Assembly: GCA_027491315.1 (NCBI GenBank)
Contig: JAIXWL010000004.1
Coordinates: 310,001-374,000, forward strand
Reading direction: 5' to 3'
Length of the DNA: 64,000 bases
From: Cytophagaceae bacterium
GTDB lineage: Bacteria > Bacteroidota > Bacteroidia > Cytophagales > Spirosomataceae
Shown: one piece after another, positions 16,683 through 28,333 of the stretch
Position numbering within the stretch: position 1 is the stretch's first letter
How the letters are laid out: the number at the start of each line of letters is the position of its first letter
Program-made: the position numbers and the translations under genes
Notes under the pieces: generated by a model
Databases searched by the model: none
The model's input: only the letters and a program-made list of their open reading frames with translations
What the model was told of the DNA's origin: nothing

Positions 16683-17800
16683 TTTCGTGATTTTAGAAAA
16701 TGTTTCAAGAATAAAAAGATATCTAACCTAGCAAATATTTTTACCTCATCCCAGAGGCTAGTTTTTTCATCTAGGAAAGTCAAAATTTTCAAAAATGAAT
16801 TACTCTTAAATAATTGATCCATGATGGATGGAATTTGATTAATATCATTTTGTATGATATGTAATAAAATGGCATCATAAAATTGAAATCGAGAATTACT
16901 TTTTATTTTTTGATTGGCATTACGGCTGATCGCATCTTGATGCATTTTGGTAAATGCGTATCCAGTGGTTGATTTAATCTTGCCTCCAGCTATTCCAATT
17001 TTGAACCACTTATCCTCTTGATCCAAAGAGTCATGAAGGCTCATGGGTATTTGTCCAATTTCAATATTTTGTACTTGATATGAACGACCCGCGAAATTTT
17101 GCTTCATATAAGTATTCCAAGTTTCCTCAAAAAATGGACGGTCAAAGGGGTCAAGACTGAAAGCAGTAGTTTCCACTAAAGCTCTGTTGGAGGAAAATGG
17201 TAAAAGGTAATGAAATACAGTTAATCTTTTTTGGGTTGTAGGTAGACTAAAATCCATTAAAGTAGCTGTAGAATCATCTAAAATATCTTCATCAAATTGG
17301 ATAAACTTACCATAAAACTGCTGTTGTATAGCATGGTTTCCATTCGTTGTATTCCTAGAATCAGCAATTTTTAATGCCTTGAAAATTTGACCATTTAGGG
17401 TATGAATGAGAAAATAATCCTCCATTTTCTCAACATCAGTAACTTGGGTAATCTGATGCGAAATGTTGCTATGCTTGGGGATAAATTCCTCAAAGAAAAA
17501 GGAAAAAAAGGTTTCAGAGGAAATGTAATTATAGCTTAATGGGTTTATCAATTGACTTTTTGAATGCCCGTTTTGATAACGATAGGCGACTTTGCTCCAT
17601 GATTTTTCAACTAAAAATGGAAAGCTGACGGCAAGTTTATTTTGCCAAAAACACCAGCTTTTAGACGAGCGATCTCCTGAATCAATTAGTAAAATATGTA
17701 TAGGATTATGGCTACTTGAAATCACTGTTTCATAAAGCAATTGAAGACCAGCAGCCCCAGCACCAATAATCACTAAATCGTATGTTACTGGTGCTTTCAA
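16673..17800 (-). CDS. crtY: Lycopene beta-cyclase
   Basis: 375 aa. An N-terminal dinucleotide-binding motif YDLVIIGAGAAGLQLLYE is followed by SWCFWQNK, LVETTAF, IGIAGGKIKSTTGYAFTKM (conserved near the cyclase active site) and a basic tail. It converts lycopene to beta-carotene, the substrate of Blh. With blh and the rhodopsin gene it completes a three-step retinal/rhodopsin operon, crtY first. Earlier carotenoid genes (crtE, crtB, crtI) are not in this window. The divergent fasciclin gene lies 207 bp away. Confidence 0.93.
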   Translation of the reverse strand: MKAPVTYDLVIIGAGAAGLQLLYETVISSSHNPIHILLIDSGDRSSKSWCFWQNKLAVSFPFLVEKSWSKVAYRYQNGHSKSQLINPLSYNYISSETFFSFFFEEFIPKHSNISHQITQVTDVEKMEDYFLIHTLNGQIFKALKIADSRNTTNGNHAIQQQFYGKFIQFDEDILDDSTATLMDFSLPTTQKRLTVFHYLLPFSSNRALVETTAFSLDPFDRPFFEETWNTYMKQNFAGRSYQVQNIEIGQIPMSLHDSLDQEDKWFKIGIAGGKIKSTTGYAFTKMHQDAISRNANQKIKSNSRFQFYDAILLHIIQNDINQIPSIMDQLFKSNSFLKILTFLDEKTSLWDEVKIFARLDIFLFLKHFLKSRKWT

Positions 17801-17810
17801 TTTGTTCTGT

Positions 17811-17835
17811 TGTTAAATATTGTATTTTGTTAACA
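17811..17835. promoter_or_regulatory. Possible operator in front of crtY
   Basis: TGTTAA (17811-17816) and TTAACA (17830-17835) are inverted around a 13-bp AT-rich centre, 11-35 bp upstream of the crtY start. A second small palindrome, AACAAATTGTT, follows at 17844-17854. This is the spacing of a repressor or activator site, but AT-rich DNA makes such pairs by chance; no regulator is identified. Confidence 0.25.
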
Positions 17836-18007
17836 TTTTTTTGAACAAATTGTTTAGTCGCTTTCTAGATTTAATGGATTAGATAAAATATATAAATAAT
17901 GATGGAAGTAAATATGCCATCATTTAAATAGTAAACAGTCATTTCCATCGATTTAAAAACAATTACTATTTATTGATGTTATAAGAGGGTACTTAAACAA
18001 ACTTACC

Positions 18008-18520
18008 ATGAAATTTAAAATTATTGCCTCAACCATTGCCGCCTTTGTATTTACTATTATCTCAGCATCTGCTCAAAAAACAGTAGTTGATTTAGCCATC
18101 GGATCAAAAGACCACACAACACTAGTAGCTGCAGTTAAAGCTGCTGATTTAGTTTCTACTTTACAAAGTGCTGGTCCGTTTACTGTATTTGCTCCAACAA
18201 ATGATGCCTTCGCTAAGTTGCCAAAAGGAACTGTTGAAACATTATTAAAAGCAGAAAACAAGCCTACATTAGCTAAAATCCTTACTTACCACGTAGTGGC
18301 AGGTAATTTGAATGCTGCTGCTGTAGTAAAAGCTATTAGCGATGCCAAAGGATCTTTGAGTATTAAAACTGTTAGTGGAGCTACCTTAAAGGTTTCCTTG
18401 AATAATGGAAAAGTGATATTGACAGATGAAAATGGTTCAACCGCCACGGTAGTTGCTACTGATTTAACTGCAAGTAATGGTGTAATACACGTTATTGATT
18501 CAGTAGTATTGCCTAAGTAA
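18008..18520 (+). CDS. Secreted fasciclin (FAS1) domain protein
   Basis: 170 aa: signal peptide MKFKIIASTIAAFVFTIISA, then a single FAS1 domain with the H1 motif SAGPFTVFAPTNDAFAKLP, the YH motif ILTYHVVAG and the H2-like ASNGVIHVIDSVVLP. FAS1 proteins mediate adhesion or binding at the cell surface. Its neighbour is the divergent rhodopsin operon; small FAS1 proteins occur near rhodopsin genes in some aquatic bacteria, but a functional link is only a guess. A strong terminator follows. Confidence 0.93.
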   Translation: MKFKIIASTIAAFVFTIISASAQKTVVDLAIGSKDHTTLVAAVKAADLVSTLQSAGPFTVFAPTNDAFAKLPKGTVETLLKAENKPTLAKILTYHVVAGNLNAAAVVKAISDAKGSLSIKTVSGATLKVSLNNGKVILTDENGSTATVVATDLTASNGVIHVIDSVVLPK

Positions 18521-18541
18521 GATTAGAATAAATGGAATATT

Positions 18542-18578
18542 AAAAGACCACCCTATGCAGGGTGGTCTTTTCTTTTTT
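18542..18578 (+). terminator. Strong terminator after the fasciclin gene
   Basis: A perfect 12-bp stem, AAAAGACCACCC (18542-18553) with GGGTGGTCTTTT (18560-18571), closes on a 6-base loop and is followed by TCTTTTTT. It lies about 20 bp after the fasciclin stop. Confidence 0.92.
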
Positions 18579-18642
18579 AGCTACCCAAACTGTTAAAAAT
18601 CCTAGATAGAAATTTTCAATTTGGAAATATTACTATTTCTGA

Positions 18643-20643
<2,001 letters not shown>

Positions 20644-20645
20644 GA

Positions 20646-21596
20646 ATGATTACAACAGATTTAACATTAATTAAACAGCAGCTAGAGCAAGGAGAGGTCG
20701 TAGGAATTCCCACTGAAACCGTGTACGGAATAGCCGCCAACATTTTTGATGAACAAGCTATCGATAAAATTTTTTCGACTAAAAAAAGACCCAATTCGAA
20801 TCCATTAATTGTTCATGTGAAGTCCATCGAACAGGCCAAGAGCCTGGTATTGGATTTTCCTAAAAAAGCGGAGCTCTTAGCAAGTCGTTTTTGGCCAGGA
20901 CCTTTGACACTTATTTTGCCCAAAAATAAGCTAGTTTCTGATAAAGTAAGTTCAAATCAACCCACCGTAGCAATAAGGATACCAAACCATGAAAAAGCCT
21001 TGGAGCTTTTGAATATGCTTGATTTTCCAATAGCTGCCCCAAGTGCCAATCCTTATAATCGTATAAGTCCAACTCGCTCGTCACATGTGGAGAATTATTT
21101 TCCACAAATGGCCATATTGGAAGGAGGTCATTGTACTGCTGGAGTAGAATCTACTATACTATCTTTTGAGGGGGATAATGTGCTCTTGTTAAGACATGGT
21201 GCAATTTCCATTGAGGAGATTGAAGCGGTTGTAGGAAGGATTTCGGATCGTACGGCCTTTGATTCCACGCACATATCACCCGGTAGAAGTAAGAAACATT
21301 ATTCCCCTTTATGTGATTTAATCATTAGTTATGAACCTTTATTTGTGTTGAGCGCTATTCAACATAAGAAGGTAGGAATGCTCTGGTTTAATCAAGTGAA
21401 AATTGATAGCCCCAAAGTGAGTGTCAATAAAGTACTTGCTCCTTCAGGAACATTTAAAGAAGCAGCGGCCAATATGTATGATAGTTTACATCAATTGGAA
21501 AAAGAAGGGGTTGATTTGATCATCGTGGAAAGATTGCCCAATCATGGACTTGGTAGGACCATCAATGACCGTTTTGAACGTGCCGCAGCCAAATGA
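20646..21596 (+). CDS. sua5: L-threonylcarbamoyladenylate synthase, Sua5 type
   Basis: 316 aa cytosolic protein. The YrdC/Sua5 core shows VGIPTETVYGIAAN, STKKRPNSNPLIVHV, RFWPGPLTLILP, AIRIPNHEKALELL, APSANPYNRISPT and GGHCTAGVESTILSF; the C-terminal Sua5 domain (SPGRSKKHYSPL onward) is present, which separates it from shorter TsaC proteins. It makes threonylcarbamoyl-AMP for the t6A modification of tRNAs that read ANN codons. It starts 2 bp after the tandem esterase stop, an odd pairing of an essential tRNA gene with a degradative enzyme. Confidence 0.95.
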   Translation: MITTDLTLIKQQLEQGEVVGIPTETVYGIAANIFDEQAIDKIFSTKKRPNSNPLIVHVKSIEQAKSLVLDFPKKAELLASRFWPGPLTLILPKNKLVSDKVSSNQPTVAIRIPNHEKALELLNMLDFPIAAPSANPYNRISPTRSSHVENYFPQMAILEGGHCTAGVESTILSFEGDNVLLLRHGAISIEEIEAVVGRISDRTAFDSTHISPGRSKKHYSPLCDLIISYEPLFVLSAIQHKKVGMLWFNQVKIDSPKVSVNKVLAPSGTFKEAAANMYDSLHQLEKEGVDLIIVERLPNHGLGRTINDRFERAAAK

Positions 21597-21729
21597 AAAT
21601 ACCCTGCTGTTCACCTGCTAAAAACTAAGATAAGTGCCTAGACCTCTTTTATTATATCATCTTTCCAAGTATATTTTGAAATAATTTTACTTTAAATCAT
21701 TTAGCATCGGTTTTATTGAATTTGAAAAT

Positions 21730-23661
21730 ATGAAAAGGAGAGAGTTTATGGGCTATATGGGCAATACAAGCCTTGCCTTATTGGCTAGTCATTGGTCATT
21801 AGCTGCCCCCAATAAATCTAAATCTGTTTCTCAAGAATTTGTATTTGTGGAGGCAGAGCAATTTGCTCATCATGGTGGCTGGGAATTAGATCAGCAATCC
21901 ATGGAGCAAATGGGATCCCCCTATTTATTAGCTCATGGCCTTGGAATTCCAGTTCAAGATGCTACTACGGATATTACATTTCCAAGTGCGGGTAGGTACC
22001 GGGTTTGGGTTAGAACTAGGGACTGGGTTGCGCCATGGAATGCTCCCGGAGCTCCCGGAAAGTTCCAATTAAAGATTAACGGCAAGGCGCTCAAAGAAAC
22101 TTTTGGTACGAAAAGTGCCACTTGGCATTGGCATGATGGAGGAATCGTGACTGTGGGAACCAAAGCCAATCTTTCCTTGCATGATTTAACAGGTTTTGAA
22201 GGCCGCTGTGAGGCCATTTTGTTTTGTAAAGATTCTCAGTTTAAACCAAGTAATGATGTAGAGGCTTTGACGAAATTTCGTCGCCAATTATTGGGTTTAC
22301 CTGAAAATCCAGAAGATGGGGGTCAATTTGATTTAATCGTATCTGGAGGAGGATTGGCTGGAACCTGTGCGGCCATTGCAGCGGCTAGAAATGGAGTTAA
22401 GGTGGCTTTGGTGCAAGATAGACCTGTCCTGGGTGGAAATGGAAGTTCAGAAGTTCGGGTTTGGCCAGAGGGGCATACCAACAAAGATTTATTCCCTCAT
22501 GTAGGTGATATCGTTAATGAAATTTTGCCTCCTATTGTCAAAGGGAATGGACAAGTATTTAATGGGGTGGCAGCCAATTATTATGATGACGCTCGTAAAC
22601 TGAAGGTTGTCAAATCAGAGCCTAACATAACTTTATTGCTGAATCATCGGGTAATTAAAGTAGAAACAGAGGCTGATGCTATTCGATCATTGCTTATTCA
22701 AAGTACGCTTACATCTCGACAATATCGTTTGACAGGTAAGCTATTTGCCGATTGTACGGGTGATGCCTCCATCGGTTTTAAGGCAGGTGCAGACTTTGAG
22801 TACAAGGTGGAAAACTTGATGGGAAGCACTAATTTATTCAATGTATTAGATGCCACCAACAAGGAGGAAGTACTGGCTTGTGAATGTAAAGATAAAAGTG
22901 CTCTAGCGCTAAAATGTGATGTAGGAGATTATAATCAACCATTTCCGCGTTGCCCTTGGGCCCTTGATTTATCCGACAAACCATTTCCAGGTAGAAAAGG
23001 AGTGAAGACTTTCGGTAAGGAAGGATTGCAGTCTTTTGCCAATATGTGGTATTGGGAGAGTGGCTTCAATAAAGATCAGGTAAATCAAATCGAATTGATA
23101 CGTGACCATAATTTTAGAGCCATGTACGGTGCCTGGGATGTGATCAAAAATGTGGATAAAATGTATCCCAAACACCGACTGGGTTGGTCGGCTTTTATCG
23201 CTGGAAAAAGAGAGTCCAGGCGATTGATGGGTGATATAATTTTAGATGCCGAGGACTTCAAAAAACAAAGAAAATTTGAAGATCCTGCTTTCCCTTGCTC
23301 TTGGCATGTGGATTTACACTCTCCTAAAAAGGAATTTCAATCCGGTTTTGAAAACAATGAATTTGTGGCTGATTATACCCGCGGAGTAGAATACCAATAT
23401 GGAGAGGTTTATTGGGCTCCGTATCGAACTCTATACAGTAGAAACATCAAAAATCTTTTCATGGCTGGTCGCTGTATCAGTGTATCAAAATCTGGCCTTG
23501 GTCCTGTACGTGTTATGAAAACCTGTGGTATGATGGGTGAAATTGTTGGAAAGGCAGCCTCCATTTGCATAAAAAAATCGACTGACCCAAGGGGTGTGTA
23601 TACCCATTATTTAAGTCAATTACATGATTTAATGAGAAAGCCAGGAACCGAGCGAGCTTAA
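21730..23661 (+). CDS. Exported FAD-dependent oxidoreductase with N-terminal carbohydrate-binding-like domain
   Basis: 643 aa. MKRREFMGYMGNTSLALLA resembles a Tat signal, fitting export of a folded flavoprotein. Residues about 35-165 form a beta-sandwich like CBM6/35 modules (FVEAEQFAHHGGWELD, AGRYRVWVRTRDW). From about 195 an FAD-binding fold begins, DLIVSGGGLAGTCAAIAAAR, of the FAD_oxidored family, with LFADCTGDASIGFKAGADF and the late LFMAGRCISVSKSGLGPVRV. Related proteins occur in polysaccharide loci, often unstudied. The next gene on the strand is the 822-aa unknown protein 65 bp away, so the two may form an operon. Confidence 0.85.
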   Translation: MKRREFMGYMGNTSLALLASHWSLAAPNKSKSVSQEFVFVEAEQFAHHGGWELDQQSMEQMGSPYLLAHGLGIPVQDATTDITFPSAGRYRVWVRTRDWVAPWNAPGAPGKFQLKINGKALKETFGTKSATWHWHDGGIVTVGTKANLSLHDLTGFEGRCEAILFCKDSQFKPSNDVEALTKFRRQLLGLPENPEDGGQFDLIVSGGGLAGTCAAIAAARNGVKVALVQDRPVLGGNGSSEVRVWPEGHTNKDLFPHVGDIVNEILPPIVKGNGQVFNGVAANYYDDARKLKVVKSEPNITLLLNHRVIKVETEADAIRSLLIQSTLTSRQYRLTGKLFADCTGDASIGFKAGADFEYKVENLMGSTNLFNVLDATNKEEVLACECKDKSALALKCDVGDYNQPFPRCPWALDLSDKPFPGRKGVKTFGKEGLQSFANMWYWESGFNKDQVNQIELIRDHNFRAMYGAWDVIKNVDKMYPKHRLGWSAFIAGKRESRRLMGDIILDAEDFKKQRKFEDPAFPCSWHVDLHSPKKEFQSGFENNEFVADYTRGVEYQYGEVYWAPYRTLYSRNIKNLFMAGRCISVSKSGLGPVRVMKTCGMMGEIVGKAASICIKKSTDPRGVYTHYLSQLHDLMRKPGTERA

Positions 23662-23726
23662 CAGGCTAGCATATTCCAATAAACCAGGTTCAAGAGGCTT
23701 GTCCATAAGAAATAATTACAACCCCA

Positions 23727-26195
23727 ATGAAAATAGTTAATTCAGCTTTGATCACATGTTGGGTCTTTTTATGCTGTGATCTTACTGCTCAAATTAAATC
23801 AGATTACCGTCAATTCAGTGGAATTTACCCGCATTTGGCTTATTACAATGGTGAAGGCGAATGCGGTACTGGTGCAGTGGTGCCTTGGGCAGGTCGTCTT
23901 TGGGTGGTAACTTATGGGCCGCATTTACCTTTTGGTTCAACAGATAAATTATATGAAATCAGTCCCCAACTTCATCGGAAAATAAGACCTGAGAGTATTG
24001 GGGGAACTCCGGCTAATCGAATGATTCACCGGGCAAGCAATCAATTATTCATAGGTCCATATGCCATCAATGCCCAAGGTGGTGTACGAACCATTCCTTA
24101 TACCCAAGCACCTGGAAGGTATACGGGCTTAGCCCGGTCGCTGGTAGACCCTCAAAATAAATTGCTTTTGGGTACTATGGAAGAAGGGTTTTATGAATTA
24201 GATGTTAAAAATCTGAGTACTCAAATGCTCTATGAGGATGGCAACTTGAAAGTCAAAAAATCGAACACTGCCAATAACTCGAGTAGTTCTTTATTGCCTG
24301 GCGCCCATGGAAAAGGACTTTATTCTGGTCAAGGTGTCATGGTTTATTCCAATAACGGAGAGTCTGGTGAAAAAGCCTTAAAACAATTTGATATAGAATC
24401 TGGCGTATTAGCTGAATGGAACGGTCGAGATTGGAAGATTATCCGTCGAAATCAATTTGTTGAAGTTACAGGCCCTGGCGGAATTCATGGTAATAAGCAC
24501 CCAGAAACAGACCCTATTTGGGTAACAGGCTGGGACCATAAATCGGTCATATTGGGTGTCAGAGATCATTCAACTTGGACATTTTTTAGACTTCCCAAAG
24601 CTAGCCATAGTTATGATGGAGCACATGGTTGGAATACAGAATGGCCTAGAATTCGGGATGTGGGTACTCCAGAAAAGCCAGATTATTTGATGACTATGCA
24701 TGGGATGTTTTGGCATTTCCCATCCACATTCAGCTCTCTGAATACGGCAGGACTTCGTCCCCGATCAGCTTATTTAAAGGTCATCGGTGATTTTACCCGT
24801 TGGCAGGATGTCCTGGTTTTTGGATGCGATGATTCGGCTCAAAAAGAATTTTTAAACAAAAGAAAAGCCAAGGGAAATATAGAAGGTCCCGGCGAATCTA
24901 ATTCAAATTTATGGTTCACTTCGGTGCAAATGCCCGACCAATTAGGTCCCAATACAGCACAGGGTGCAGTTTGGCTTTCTGAAAAAATAGAGGCCAATGT
25001 CAGCTCGGAGCCTTTCCTATTTGCTGGTTGGGAAAAACGCATGGCATGGATCCAAAATGCAGGTCAGGAAGATGTAACCTTTAGTTTTGAGTTGGATGTA
25101 AACGGGAAAGAAAATTGGAAAACTTTGCGTTCAGTTCTGGTGAAAGCAGGTATGTCAAGCCATATTTCATTTCTACCCACAGAAAAAGGTGAATGGATTC
25201 GGGTAAAAACCAATAAAAACACCACAGCAACAGTTAATTTCAATTATACCGATGCTACTCGTTGGGTAGCAGGAACTAAGCCAATTTTCAAAGGACTAAG
25301 TCCTGTTGGTCAACAGGATTACCAGGGTGGACTATTGTATTCCCTAGGGGATAAACGTCGAAAATTAGGTCTTTTAGCTGGTGATTTTTCCAATGGGAAG
25401 TTCAGTGAATCAGGTTATTATGAATTGGATAGTGCCATGAATTTAAGCAGAAAAGAAGACCTTAAAACAGCTGATTTCATTCGATCTAAATTCGTTATTT
25501 CAAAGGATGCCATTACTGTTGATGAGGCCTCTGTGTTAGTAATTGATGATGCAGGTAGAAGATGGCGTTTGCCCAAGGGCCAAGAGGCCTTTACGGCTAA
25601 AACTCATGCTGCTTCGATACGTATTTGCAGGGAAGTAGCTACGGAGCGTGACTTAATGAATGCCCATGGTACATTTTATGAACTCCCAGCAGAAAATGCA
25701 GATGGATATGCCAAAATCAGACCTGTGGCTTCTCATTCCTTTTCGATACATGATTATACATCTTATCGTGGCTTGTTAGTGATGACTGGAATTGATAAAC
25801 AAACTGAAGGGAATGAACATATCATCACTTCGAAAGATGGTAAGGCTAGAGTGTGGGCTGGAACGATAGATGATCTTTGGAAATTAGGTAAGCCTAGCGG
25901 TCAAGGAGGACCATGGAAAAATACATCTGTCAAGGCCAATATTGTCTCAGATCCATACCTGATCGGCTTTTATGATAAGAAAGAATTGGTGATTTCACAT
26001 GAATCCAATGAGACAATACGCTTTAAAATTGAAATAGAACCAATTGGCCATGGGCCTTGGCTACTTTTTAAAGAAGTGGAGCTGAAACCCAAGGAAACCT
26101 TTACCTATACCTTCGCCCCTGATTTTCAAGCTCGGTGGATTCGATTTAGTGCCAATAAGGATTGTGTAGCTACTTCATGGTTGACCTATAAGTAA
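23727..26195 (+). CDS. Large secreted protein of unknown family with internal duplication
   Basis: 822 aa. The N-terminus MKIVNSALITCWVFLCCDLTAQ is a signal peptide. Residues 25-280 have a repeated-strand, propeller-like feel (GRLWVVTYGPHLPFGSTDKLYEIS, LFIGPYAINAQGGVRTI, LLLGTMEEGFYELDV). Two later units match each other: about 284-507 (FFRLPKASHSY, YLMTMHGMFWHFP, IEANVSSEPFLFAGW, GEWIRVKTNKN) and about 610-822 (RRWRLPKGQ, DLMNAHGTFYELP, VKANIVSDPYLIGFY, ARWIRFSANKD). I do not recognise the family. Position behind an exported FAD oxidoreductase suggests a joint role in sugar or glycan handling. Confidence 0.85.
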   Translation: MKIVNSALITCWVFLCCDLTAQIKSDYRQFSGIYPHLAYYNGEGECGTGAVVPWAGRLWVVTYGPHLPFGSTDKLYEISPQLHRKIRPESIGGTPANRMIHRASNQLFIGPYAINAQGGVRTIPYTQAPGRYTGLARSLVDPQNKLLLGTMEEGFYELDVKNLSTQMLYEDGNLKVKKSNTANNSSSSLLPGAHGKGLYSGQGVMVYSNNGESGEKALKQFDIESGVLAEWNGRDWKIIRRNQFVEVTGPGGIHGNKHPETDPIWVTGWDHKSVILGVRDHSTWTFFRLPKASHSYDGAHGWNTEWPRIRDVGTPEKPDYLMTMHGMFWHFPSTFSSLNTAGLRPRSAYLKVIGDFTRWQDVLVFGCDDSAQKEFLNKRKAKGNIEGPGESNSNLWFTSVQMPDQLGPNTAQGAVWLSEKIEANVSSEPFLFAGWEKRMAWIQNAGQEDVTFSFELDVNGKENWKTLRSVLVKAGMSSHISFLPTEKGEWIRVKTNKNTTATVNFNYTDATRWVAGTKPIFKGLSPVGQQDYQGGLLYSLGDKRRKLGLLAGDFSNGKFSESGYYELDSAMNLSRKEDLKTADFIRSKFVISKDAITVDEASVLVIDDAGRRWRLPKGQEAFTAKTHAASIRICREVATERDLMNAHGTFYELPAENADGYAKIRPVASHSFSIHDYTSYRGLLVMTGIDKQTEGNEHIITSKDGKARVWAGTIDDLWKLGKPSGQGGPWKNTSVKANIVSDPYLIGFYDKKELVISHESNETIRFKIEIEPIGHGPWLLFKEVELKPKETFTYTFAPDFQARWIRFSANKDCVATSWLTYK

Positions 26196-26304
26196 ATTCA
26201 TTCGGGGTATCTCAACATGAGCTAAGTGGCAACTTATTTGAAAGTGATGGCAGTAGGTGTTTTACCCAACAAAGCAATTAATAATCGCTTTGTCAAACCT
26301 TCCA

Positions 26305-28176
26305 TCATTTTTTGGTAAAGCCATACATGTCCACTTCAAATCGTTGAAAGACATCGTAGCAGTCTAAAATTTCTGCTAATTCATACCTCAAAATTGGTCG
26401 ATTCAAGTCGAAATTAGCCAGTCCTTTTCTTTTCCAATTGCTCTGAAAGTCGTCCATCATTTTTTGATGGCTAACATTTTTAAGGAGGCTTGCTAATTTC
26501 AAGGCATCTTCCACTTTCATGTGTGGATTATTTTCCGAAATCGGGTTGGCAAATTTTTCTGTCCATTTTTGTAAAAAGATAGCCAGATCTACGGGTTCAT
26601 TTGGTTTAAAATAGGTAGCATTACTCCAACCTTCTGATACGCCAGTTCCTCTAATTAATCCTATCGCCCCGATTTTTTGAACCGATTTAAAATACTTTTC
26701 TTGAAGGCTCACGTCTTTGTAAGGCATGATATAGGCTTGGGCATCAAGGAGTGTTTGTTGCAATTTCCGTATGGATATGTCTTTAGGCGCTATTCCTTGC
26801 TGTATGCTTAAAGCAGCTAAAACGCCTGCCGCTTGTCCTATTTGCATGACGCAAGGTTGTAAGCGAGTGGTTCCATTGACTATATTGGACACACTGATGG
26901 ATTTTTCCGCAATGATGACTTGGTCGTTGTTTTTGGGTATCAAAGTCCCCAGAGGAATATTAAATGAAGGGACAGGGAAAAATTCTAGGTGCTGTGGAGC
27001 CGCTAAATTCTTTTTATGGTGATGGTCCACGGGATAATCTCCCACGGCAATACCAGTCGTATATAAAGGTTGAGGTGTATCGAAAGGCTTGGAGATGTGT
27101 TGAACCAGCATTCTTACCATCCCATGTACTCTCCTAGATTCGCGGTAATAAGGATATAAAGCCAACTTATCATCTGTCGGGAATTCATCATCTGCTAAAG
27201 AAAGATGAGTGAAACCTAGGTCCTTTTGGATGAAATAAATAAACCGCAAGGTTTGTTGTTTGGCTTGTTCTATCATCTTAGCTCGTTCTTCTGGAGATTT
27301 ATCAATGATTTGAAGGTAAATGTCATTACCATAAATAGGCCAATTCAACATGTATTTATTATTGGGCAATTTCCCGTAATCCAGCATTTTTTTTGCATTG
27401 ACACTGGGCTTTTTTCTACTTAAATCATGGTAAAAATCGGTATTGCTACCATCAAATTCCGTTGAGTCATAATGGATTGGTCTTGGAATAAGTTTTTGAG
27501 GTTTTCCATAATCTTTTAGAATACCAACATAGGTGAGGTCTTGGATGATATCGCTTTGGCCTGAAAAATTGACTTGTTCTCCCGTCTTGTCATTGGATTC
27601 CATTCCCACATCATAGGGTAGCTTGGCTGAGTATAGTACATCTCCAAGTTCTGTGGCATCAATGACCCGCTTTGCCTGCACACGTAACAAACTATGATTT
27701 TTTTTATGGTAAAAAAGGGCGCCTGTAATCTTGTTTCCTTTTTTCAGAACTTCTTTAAATTCGTAGTGATACAGAATGCTTAAATGCCTTTCCTTATTTG
27801 CCATTTGTTTGAAAATAGCATCTCCTACATGGGGTTCAAACAGCACATTACTTACCCAACCAGTGGATACGGCCTTAGTCCCTCCATAGTGCTCATAGAT
27901 TTTTTGTCTAAATTCCCCAAATAGTCCAGAAGGTAAATGTTGGTTCCCGTCAAAAGCTGAGACCCCAGCAGAAGTTAACATACCGCCTAACCAACTCGTA
28001 TTTTCCACCACTAAGGTTGTGACACCCAAGCGAGCAGATTGAATGCCGGCGCATATTCCACTGGCAGTACCACCTACCACCAAGACATCAGTGGTAATGA
28101 ATTGGTTTTTACCTTGGGAAAAGCTTTGGGTTATTATCGAAAGAAGTAAAAATGATAGCCCTATTTTTAATCTCAT
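26305..28176 (-). CDS. Secreted FAD-dependent oxidoreductase (FAD_oxidored family)
   Basis: 623 aa with signal peptide MRLKIGLSFLLLSIITQSFSQ. The FAD fold begins TDVLVVGGTASGICAGIQSAR with LGVTTLVVENTSWLGGMLTS; then VIDATELGDVLYSAKLPYDV, RESRRVHGM and the C-terminal IVNGTTRLQPCVMQIGQAAGVLAAL. The last about 130 residues form a helical extension resembling SLH-like or docking regions of these proteins. Such enzymes are common in Bacteroidota glycan regions and largely uncharacterised. It converges on the 822-aa gene and is of the same broad family as the enzyme at 21730, though without that enzyme's binding module. Confidence 0.87.
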   Translation of the reverse strand: MRLKIGLSFLLLSIITQSFSQGKNQFITTDVLVVGGTASGICAGIQSARLGVTTLVVENTSWLGGMLTSAGVSAFDGNQHLPSGLFGEFRQKIYEHYGGTKAVSTGWVSNVLFEPHVGDAIFKQMANKERHLSILYHYEFKEVLKKGNKITGALFYHKKNHSLLRVQAKRVIDATELGDVLYSAKLPYDVGMESNDKTGEQVNFSGQSDIIQDLTYVGILKDYGKPQKLIPRPIHYDSTEFDGSNTDFYHDLSRKKPSVNAKKMLDYGKLPNNKYMLNWPIYGNDIYLQIIDKSPEERAKMIEQAKQQTLRFIYFIQKDLGFTHLSLADDEFPTDDKLALYPYYRESRRVHGMVRMLVQHISKPFDTPQPLYTTGIAVGDYPVDHHHKKNLAAPQHLEFFPVPSFNIPLGTLIPKNNDQVIIAEKSISVSNIVNGTTRLQPCVMQIGQAAGVLAALSIQQGIAPKDISIRKLQQTLLDAQAYIMPYKDVSLQEKYFKSVQKIGAIGLIRGTGVSEGWSNATYFKPNEPVDLAIFLQKWTEKFANPISENNPHMKVEDALKLASLLKNVSHQKMMDDFQSNWKRKGLANFDLNRPILRYELAEILDCYDVFQRFEVDMYGFTKK

Positions 28177-28333
28177 ATTTCAACATGACAGCTGCCTCAG
28201 TTTTCTTGCCTTATGGCTTTGTCCCTGGGCAGGGTATGATAAGTTTAAATAATTTATCCTGAAATATAAAAATAAGTAGCCAACATTTACTATGGTACCG
28301 GCTCAGTTGTTAGTTCAATATCCCCAATCCTCC

